Source: Diphasiastrum complanatum (Eukaryota > Streptophyta > Lycopodiopsida > Lycopodiales > Lycopodiaceae). From it: a DNA stretch of 64,000 bases. The position numbers were made by a program, and so were the translations under genes. The stretch's first letter is position 1. Every line of letters starts with the position of its first letter. The stretch spans positions 633,942 through 697,941 of the forward strand of contig CM055107.1 of assembly GCA_029204225.1 (NCBI GenBank), given 5' to 3'. The notes under the pieces are model-generated. The model saw nothing but the letters and a program-made list of their open reading frames with translations. It had not been told where the DNA came from and searched no databases. Of this stretch, positions 23,401 through 32,400 are shown piece by piece.

Positions 23401-26400
23401 TGGAGTATGCGTAGCTCTTTGGATCTAATGGGTACTACTCTTGATGTGGCTACAGGGCAATGGATTGAGCATTCTTCTGGAATTGGTGCTGGTATGTCTT
23501 ATCCAGTAAAATTTTAGCCTGATTTTTATGACCTTGAATTTTGCTGCGAATGTCTGAGGTGGATGTTTTTGGTAAAAAAATTTTAGTATGACTGCACCTT
23601 AGTTGCCCGTTCCGGAACGGAACGCGTTTCGCGTTCCGTTCTGGAACGATGCCTTCTAAAAAAAATAAAAAAATACGTTTTTTTTACAAAGGATAAATCT
23701 CATATAAATAATTAAATCAATTTAGGAAAGGAATATCGTTCCGACCAGGAATGTTCCGGAACATACGGAACGTTCGGAACGGAACGACCCATTTTGGTCG
23801 GAATGGGCTTCTAAGGACTGCACACATGCTATAGACAAACATACATGTTAACATCTTAAGATGTGACAACATTACTTTTGTCTGCTTATGTATTCTTTTG
23901 ATAACTTAATTTCCCACATCTTGGATGTGTCAATATTACCAAGTATTGCAGGATGTAGATGTATATGTGTTTATGAAGTCCTATTTTATCTAAATAGGAA
24001 GAGGTGTGTAGATAGGTGACAAATGATTTTCAGCATGTTCTCGTTTACACAGAACTCCATTTGAGAAATCTAAAATCAAATTTTTATTTTTCTTGTAAGC
24101 ATTTGCTTTCCACTGTTCCTAAAGGCTGCACAGTCCCTTCAAGGCTGTCATGTGCCAACCTTAGCATTCAAACATCTAATCCATTCATTAAACATCAAAT
24201 TACAATGGAAATGCAAGAAATCAAGAAACTAGTCAAAAATCAAGAAGATAGCTAAAAGTAGCAAAACTTCACCAAAATAGGCAAAGTAAGGTATCTTTAT
24301 TCATGATTATTGATCATTCACAAGATAGGGCCTGATTCTTGATCATAGCTCTCATGTGATTTTAGGCACATGAACCACTTTCTTCATCAAGAAAGCTCTC
24401 CAAGAGAAGCTCCAAGATCTCTTAAAACTCAAAATTACAAAATGAACAATAGCCTCCAAATTTAGCACGACCTCAGCTATTTATAGTGGTCATTTGTGCC
24501 TCTACTATAAGTTTGGGGCCTTATTTAGCTAAATTGGGCCTTACAACCATTATTACAATTCCGCTATTCTCAATTATAGCGAGGTTGTTCGAACCACTTT
24601 ATTAACTGTCCTATTGACTAGTTCTAATCAAATTTAGCTCCATGGCTATATTTAGCAATTCATTAGTTAGCTCATGGGCTAATTACATGTAGCACATGAC
24701 AATCCCTCTACTTTAAGCATTTTTGCCCTAAAAAATGAAGACCATGTAGTCCTTTGTTGAGTACCATGTCTCGTGAATCCTTTGGTGGTAGTCGAAGATA
24801 TTTGGCCAGCTTGAGTAAGAAACATCTTTTCTTGTATTATTCTTGTCAGTAGCCATCTACCATCAGATTTTGCTGCCTTAGCATATTAGCGTAGAACAAA
24901 GTTGCAACGGAAATTCTTTGTAAAGAACCTTTGATCTACAACTGATCCCATAGATTTGATAAGATCACTGAAGAAGAGATTGATGAAACACAAGAAAGCC
25001 TCAAGTTGCATTAGTTCTGCATGGGTTGACATAATCCAAGCAACAGACATTCAAAAGACTTCTTCCTCAGTATCTTCCTTGATTGGATGGGCTATCCAAT
25101 TCCAGATGCGCCTTTTTTTGTCCCTGCATCCGGTGCTATAGCCTTATGCATTGCTCCTTGATGTAGGATAGTGGTATCCATGTCTAGCTCCAGAGCAGTT
25201 CTTAGAGCCATGCATCCCACATTCGGATTCATCAAATCCCATGCCGTGTAGGGATCTTTTTGGTCATCTGTACACAAAGAATTTGACGGTTTTGAATTCA
25301 GTTTCCAAGTTAACATGTTTTCCTTGTTGATAGGATTGATGACATCCTCTAACGCAAGAATATTCAAGGATTTTGCACCAACTCCTTCCATCAATACCAC
25401 ATTAGATTCATTGATTGGTAGCTCGGTGCAAATTTGCTTCAGATCTTTGGATGGATCTCTTATTATTGACTTCATTGAAGCAATGTTGATACCACTTTCA
25501 TCATCAAAAAGCTCGTTGCTGTATTGGTATTTGAATTTTGCGTCAATGTTATATCGCTCGCTTGATCCATGTTCAGGAATAATTCCATATAGATCATTAT
25601 CAATAATATGGTCGTAACCATTGATTTGTAGAGTAGAGCATTCTCGGCAATCGAATTGTACTCCATGATTTAACTGCAGTTGTAGAAGTTCGTTCTGCTC
25701 ATAGTATACCTTCTTGTTTTGACCTTGGTCATGATCATTACAACTGTCGGACAAGACTTGACCTGGATTCTCAAGTTGGTCTTCATCCACTTGTCCATTG
25801 GTGTTTTGCTGATATTGTTTTGTCTCCGTGGAAGATAGATCGATATTAAAATTTTTGTTTTCTTCCTCGAAATTGCCAGCTTCATCAGAAGATTCATGAT
25901 CTTGTTTGTCAAAACATCTCGATCGATATCTGCCTTTGGCTTGGAAGTTTGCCCTTGGACTAGAGGAAGCGTTGTTCCGTAGACATCAACAATGGTACAC
26001 AATTTAGGATTAGTAGTTCGAATATCAATTAGCAGTTGTGGAATACCATTCGATTGCAAGATAAAGTCAAAACAAGCGACCGTCTTAAAAAAACCGTGAA
26101 ATATTCAAAAATTTAAAGGCAAATTTTTTTTTTTGCGGGCATCAAAATGGGAGGTGAGTATAGAATATACCATAGAATAGTCTGGCAAAATATTAAAAGA
26201 ATATTCTAGAATATAGAGCCACTATGGGTGCGCTGACCATGCAGAACGGGTGACGCGAGGAGGGGAGGGCGTGGCATGGGCAGAGAGGGGTGCGAGAGAT
26301 GGAGCATAGAATATTCTTAGGAAGATGTTGAAGTGAGGAGAGAATAAAGAATATTCGGGAATCAGGAGGGAGGCGCACAGCTGGGCGCGGACAGAGGGAA

Positions 26401-29400
26401 TATCCTGGAAGAGAAAGAGATAGGGAGAGGGGAGGGGGGGCGTCACCAGGAGGGAAATGGCGCGTGGAGGAAGGGAGGCGTCGCGTGGAAGAGAGGGAGG
26501 GGTACGGGCTGAAAGGAGAGAGAGGATGGGGCAGGGCCTATGGAGTGGCACGGGCAAGGGTTAGGTTTAGGGCTTTTTTTTTGTTTTTTTTTCTTCTTCT
26601 TTTTAGGTCTTAAACTCAAAATTAGGGTTTAAAATTTTTGGCAGCATTTTTGTTTGTTTTTTTGCACTTTTTTTTCTGCCCTAAATTGTAAACGTAGGGT
26701 TAGGGTCGTGCGAGGGTAGGGTTAGGTCAATTTTATTTTTTTTTTTAAAATGAATAAACTAAAAAGAAATTTACAAAGAACCACAACTTAAAAAATGAAA
26801 GGTTGAAGTGCTTCTCTCCCAAATTTCCACCAAAAACTCGTTTTAGACCTCCTTCACAAGAATTGTCATATCTCTCTTAATTTTCAACCAAATTGGTTGC
26901 AAATTGGCTCAAATTCAAGCTAAGACAAAGATCTACAATCCTATAGAAAGACAGTCACAAAGTTCGGCCAAAATTACAGCCAAAAATGGAGAAAAACAGA
27001 CTACAAAAACTGTCACTAACTAAAATTGGAATGACAACACTAAAATGGCCATAACTTGGTCATTATAGCTCCAAATCAGAAAATCTCAATACCTCCAAGA
27101 AGCTAAACAAAAGATCTACTGATCTACAATAAGAAATCACACAAATAATGAAGATTAAATGGTCAAAAATTGAATCAAATCTCGCTGGAAATTGGAAAAA
27201 ACAAGAAAAGTAGAACAAGAAACTGTACCAAATTTAACAAAAACCACCAAATCTGATGGGGAAAGGATCTAATGCTCTGATACCAAAATTGTCATGTGCC
27301 AACCTTAGCATTTAGACATCTAATCCATTCATTAAACATCAAATTACAATGGAAATGTAAGAAATCAAGAAACTAGTCAAAAATCAAAAAGATAGCTAAA
27401 AGTAGCAAAACTTCACCAAAATAGGCAAAGTAAGGTATCTTTATTCATGATTATTGATCATTCACAAGATAGGGCCTGATTCTAGAGCATGATCATAGCT
27501 CTCATGTGATTTTAGGCACATGAACCACTTTCTTCATCAAGAAAGCTCTCCAAGAGAAGCTCCAAGATCTCTTAAAACTCAAAATTACAAAATGAACAAT
27601 AGCCTTCAAATTTAGCACGACCTCAGCTATTTATAGTGGTCATTTGTGCCTCTACTATAAGTTTGGGGCCTTATTTAGCTAAATTGGGCCTTACAACCAT
27701 TATTACAATTCTGCTATTCTCAATTATAGCGAGGTTGTTCGAACCACTTTATTAACTGTCCTATTGACTAGTTCTAATCTAATTTAGCTCCATGGCTATA
27801 TTTAGCAATTCATTAGTAAGCTCATGGGCTAATTACATGCAGCACATGACAAAGGCAACAACATTTTTCTAGTGAATGTTAGACTTTGTTATCCATTGGT
27901 AGAAGTTTTACTTTCTATTTGCCAATTATTCTTGGATACTTCCCTTAATCTCCCCATCCTTTCACTTTGTGAATCAGGCAATGGCTTATCTCATGCATGG
28001 TTACCCTGAGAATCTCTTAAATGACATAGTTTTTATGGTTCATTACGTGATTGTTCTAGGTTTATAGCCACAATTTTCTCATTTCCTAATCTACATTAAA
28101 CTTAACCAACTTCTAGCTACCACAGACAAAGGTAGAAGAAACATGAGATTGCCTGTTTAGTTCTTACCCGGCATATCTTCTAACCTTTTGTTTGCAATAT
28201 GCGGTTTTTATCTCTTTTGTTGTTACTTCTATTTCAGGGGTAGATTCATTTTATGAATATCTTGTCAAAGCTTACATTCTATTTGGAAGTGAGGAATATT
28301 GGCAAATGTTTCATCGTGCTTACCTTGCTACTCAACAACATTTCAGACATGGCCCTTGGTAGTAAAATTTGCTTCTTTTTGCTTTCAGTTTTAAGGAAAA
28401 GGGTCATACTTAAGAATTGACAGTTAATGTATCAGTTTACTAAAATATTATAAACTTGAGTCAAAATTTGCTCCATCCATTACCAGATTTCAGTGCATGA
28501 TGTCCAGGTATCATGAGGCTGATATGAGGACAGGCAGAGCTACTCATTGGCAATTCACCAGCCTTCAAGCTTTCTGGCCAGCAGTACAGGTATCACAACT
28601 GAACTGTGAATGCAATAATAACTCGTGCTTATAAGATTCTGATGGTCATAGGATGCTAGAGTTTACTAAGCTAAATTGAAGGCAGGTATTGATTGGTGAT
28701 ATCAGTGCGGCTAATTTAACGCATCGAGAATTTTTCCACGTGTGGGAGAAGTTTGGTGTTTTTCCAGAACGGTAAGATACTGTTGCAATTTCTGGATTTT
28801 CAATTTATAGCTCTTTCGAAAGTGTCATTGCATACAATAGTCTTCAACAGGAAGGTGTGCTGGGATATAGTTTATGACATTTGAGATGGCAGCCAAGGTG
28901 TACTCCTCTAGATGTTAATTGTGGAAATCAATGGTTGCCCAGGTACTTAATTGACAGGGGAATGATCCATCCCACTGAAAAGTACTATCCACTTCGGCCA
29001 GAATTAGCTGAATCGACCTTTTATCTGTATCAAGCGACAAAAGGTAGGCTATCAGCATACACATTCATGACCTCAAATGTTACCTTCTCCCTCTTTTGGT
29101 TCGTGCTCTGTTGTTAGGCTGCAACGGCAATTTGTTATCATCAGCATTTATCATTATTATGTGTAATCCTACCAAATAACGACGGCTCATCTGTTCATTT
29201 CAAATTTTGTTTAAGTGAGGTTTGGTTCCAGGGTAGTTTGACCAATGCACATGTAGCTCAAGGAACCATTATGGTTTCCCCTAACTCGGCAGAGTTTTCA
29301 ATTTCATCAGTAAGAGTTTTTTGGTGTGGTCTCAGACCCGTGGTATTTGGAAGTTGGGAAGCGTATTGTCAATTCATTAAACATCTTCACGCGCGTCAAA

Positions 29401-32400
29401 GGAGGATTTGCAAGTGTCAAAAATGTTGTGTCTATGGAGTTAGAAGATCACCAGCATAGCTTCTTTTTATCCGAGACGTAAGTGATGCTAGAACATCTTG
29501 TCTCTGTTTTGCTGAGATAACTCCCTTACTACTTAGCTTAAACTGTTTTCCAAGTTGTAACATGTCGTCGCTATGCAGTTTTGTCATCATTTTTGTTCAA
29601 ATGCCGATTGTTGAGTTAGCATGCTGAAGCAATCAAATACAGGTGCAAGTACCTCTACCTGCTCTTTGATGATACCTTTCTAGCAGGACGAAACTATATA
29701 TTTAGTACAGAAGGTCATCCTTTCCCTGTGCTCAAATCATGGCAGCAGTCATTTTCATCTTCTGATTTGAAGCTGGAACCCATTGAGAAGGTGATCAAAA
29801 TAATATTTCTTCCAAGCTTTTATGGACCCATGATCTCAAATCACGTCACATTGTATTGCTAATAACCTTGAAGGAGTGTGCAACAATTGTGAGGTTGAAT
29901 ATTGGTGGTTCTTTTTGTCTTTCAAGCATGCTTACCAAGCAATATGATTGGATAGGCCTTACTACTTGATCGTTACTCACTTAGAGTTTTAAGGCCTGAA
30001 ACTGTTGTTTTTCTTTTTACTTACCTGAATGCAAGCACCAAGAACTTACACAAGTCACAAATGCGATGTTACTTCTTATTATATACCTGTCTAGAGACGG
30101 TACATCATGTGGACTCGACAATTTTGTAGTCCCCTTTAGGATCTTCGCTGCCACAATCCATTTGGTGGAAGATTAGGTACTTAGTTTAGACTGATGTATC
30201 AAACTCTGATTAAAGTTTTTCCTGTTAAATACAATTATTTGCATACTTTGTCTTACAAGCTTCTGAAAACAAAACGCTCTAGTTAGTGCCCTTGCTAGAA
30301 TGAGGATTTCAATGAGGTGAAGACTTTCAAATGAGAACATTCAACTTGCAACTTGTACTACTAACCTGAAAATTTGAAGGCTTCAATTAGAATAAGATAC
30401 TTGAAGACTCTCTGAAGTACAAAGATAGAATTTGTGGGTCCTAGGTGGTCAAACTCGGGGTACTAGATCCATCCATTTGTTTGACATGTAATCATTGATC
30501 ATAACTGTTCTTTAGTACTGTTTTGATGTAGGACTATGTAATTTGGGTCCAAACATGTGTTGAAGAGGTTGGTTCATCTATTTTACACTCCACTATGCGC
30601 AGTAACTTGTAACATATTTGCTTATCTAACATCTTTTATTTGTAGTAGGTTGTTTCTTCATTGAAATTCGTCCATCTTGGGGTTTGTGCTCTTTTCATTA
30701 GTGGGGTGTGTGTGTGGGGATCAATACCTTGCTTTAGAGCTAATGCATGTGTGATGAAGCCGCAGAATGTAGGGGCATATATTTCAATGTTTGATATCAA
30801 AGCATGTAAATGTTATGCCTTTGTGATGTTTTTGTGAGAGAGAAACTATGCTTGAGTGTGAAGAAACCAGGTTAGTGCATGGAGAAGTAGGTTGTGGGTT
30901 TTGTGAAGTGGAAGAAATGTTGTAGGGCACAAACATTGATATAGTTACGGGGAGATAATTGTGGATAAAAAATGCTCATTTTCTTGTGTTGTGAAAGTGA
31001 AAATTTCTTGATTTGGTTTCTATAAAATCATAGAAAAAATTAATTAGTGAAGGGGTGCTGAAAGCTATAAATACAAGTTCATTTGTGTGAAGATGGGTTG
31101 TACAAGTTTACATTTGTGAAGAAAACATGCACTAAGACCAAAAACGATCCACTCATTTGAGCAAACGATTGGTACACAATGGTATAGGCTCATATGAAGT
31201 CTCTAGCAAGTTCTGGATTTTGGCCTTTACAAATTCTCTCTGAATATTAACGTATAGTTAATTTTTGTACCAAGAATCAAATTTAGACGAGAGGTCTAAG
31301 TTGAGAAGCCTAGATAGAAGCCTATGTCGAACCTATAACAAGCATATTGCTAGTTTTGAAGTAAAGGACAAATTAGATGAGTCACTCAGGAGTAGCGTCT
31401 CCAACTTTCATTGACGTTTCGGCAACTCAAATGATCCTTAGGACTATGTCTAAGATCGTATCTTGGCAAGAAACCAAATCTACAACAATTGGAGCTTATT
31501 GTCTAACAAGAAGTCAGATAAGGATTGAGTCATGTCAGCTCTTTAGATGGGATTACCATGCACTCAAATGGTCAAAGCCAAAAAAAAAATGATAAGACCA
31601 ATCACTACTGTATTAACACTATCAGACGTATGAATGGTATGGGACATCGACCTGTAAGTGTTATCACAGAATTATCTAATCGTTGAGTGTTAACTGGTAC
31701 CAAAAGGTAGGTTGGTGGTAGGAGACACTGATTTGGGGATTGAATAAGTGTTTCATTCATTTGGATCATCTTAATATAAGATTAGGATCGAAATACAGTT
31801 AAGACTCATGATTAGATCATCCGGTCTAAATATGACTTGCCAGGGATTACAAATTTTCTTAAGGGGAAGGGACAGGAGATCAATGACAGTAAGAGTCAGT
31901 AGATACTGTTAATGTAGTTGATTACAATACTACTACGGAAGGTTGTTGATAAATATCAGCCATTCGACAAATGATAGAACCTTTCAGTAGGGGTTGTTTG
32001 ATCTTAGAATGGGAACTCAGTAGCTTCGAAAGCAAGCTAAACCAAAAGAAACTCTTTTCCATAAGTTTATACCCTTGAGACAGAAAAGCACCATAGTGCT
32101 TAGTTCAAGTTTCAGTTTGAGACTAGGGCTAACTGTGAGAGTGAGAGAAGTAGCCAAGATTAGAGGTCAGAAAACTCAATTTTCTATATAGATTAGGGCT
32201 GTTTATCAGAAATAAAACAGAATAGAATGCCAAGATGAGTTCTCGCAAGCAATTATGTGAATCATTGAGGAGAAAATGAGAGTATTTTCACAGATAAATC
32301 CTTCTACAATCTAGAAAGCATTCCAAGATGGAAGTCTACAAAGGTCTAAGCCAGTTTCTAGAGCTGAAAAAGACATTATATCCAAGAGAACGACAGTGAA

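Larger units (their letters stand above)
24146..27851 (-). mobile_element. Young non-autonomous LTR retrotransposon with TSD
   Basis: LTRs at 24146-24701 and 27290-27851 are near identical (about nine substitutions and one six-base indel by hand count). TGTCATGTGC...GCACATGACA gives a 10-bp terminal inverted repeat. The target duplication AAGGC lies at 24141-24145 and 27852-27856. A Met-tRNA primer-binding site (27274-27285) sets the orientation as minus. The 2.6-kb interior has no gag, protease, integrase or RT, only one unrecognised 230-codon frame. It lies in GH47 intron 7. Confidence 0.95.

Noticed and set aside
26193-26557. Pro/Ser-rich minus-strand frames in the GC-rich block
   Set aside because: They arise from gggagg-type low-complexity sequence within a retroelement interior.
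28881-28942. Start of a separate small protein before exon 11
   Set aside because: The open frame merges intron with exon 11; the conserved part starts at 28943.
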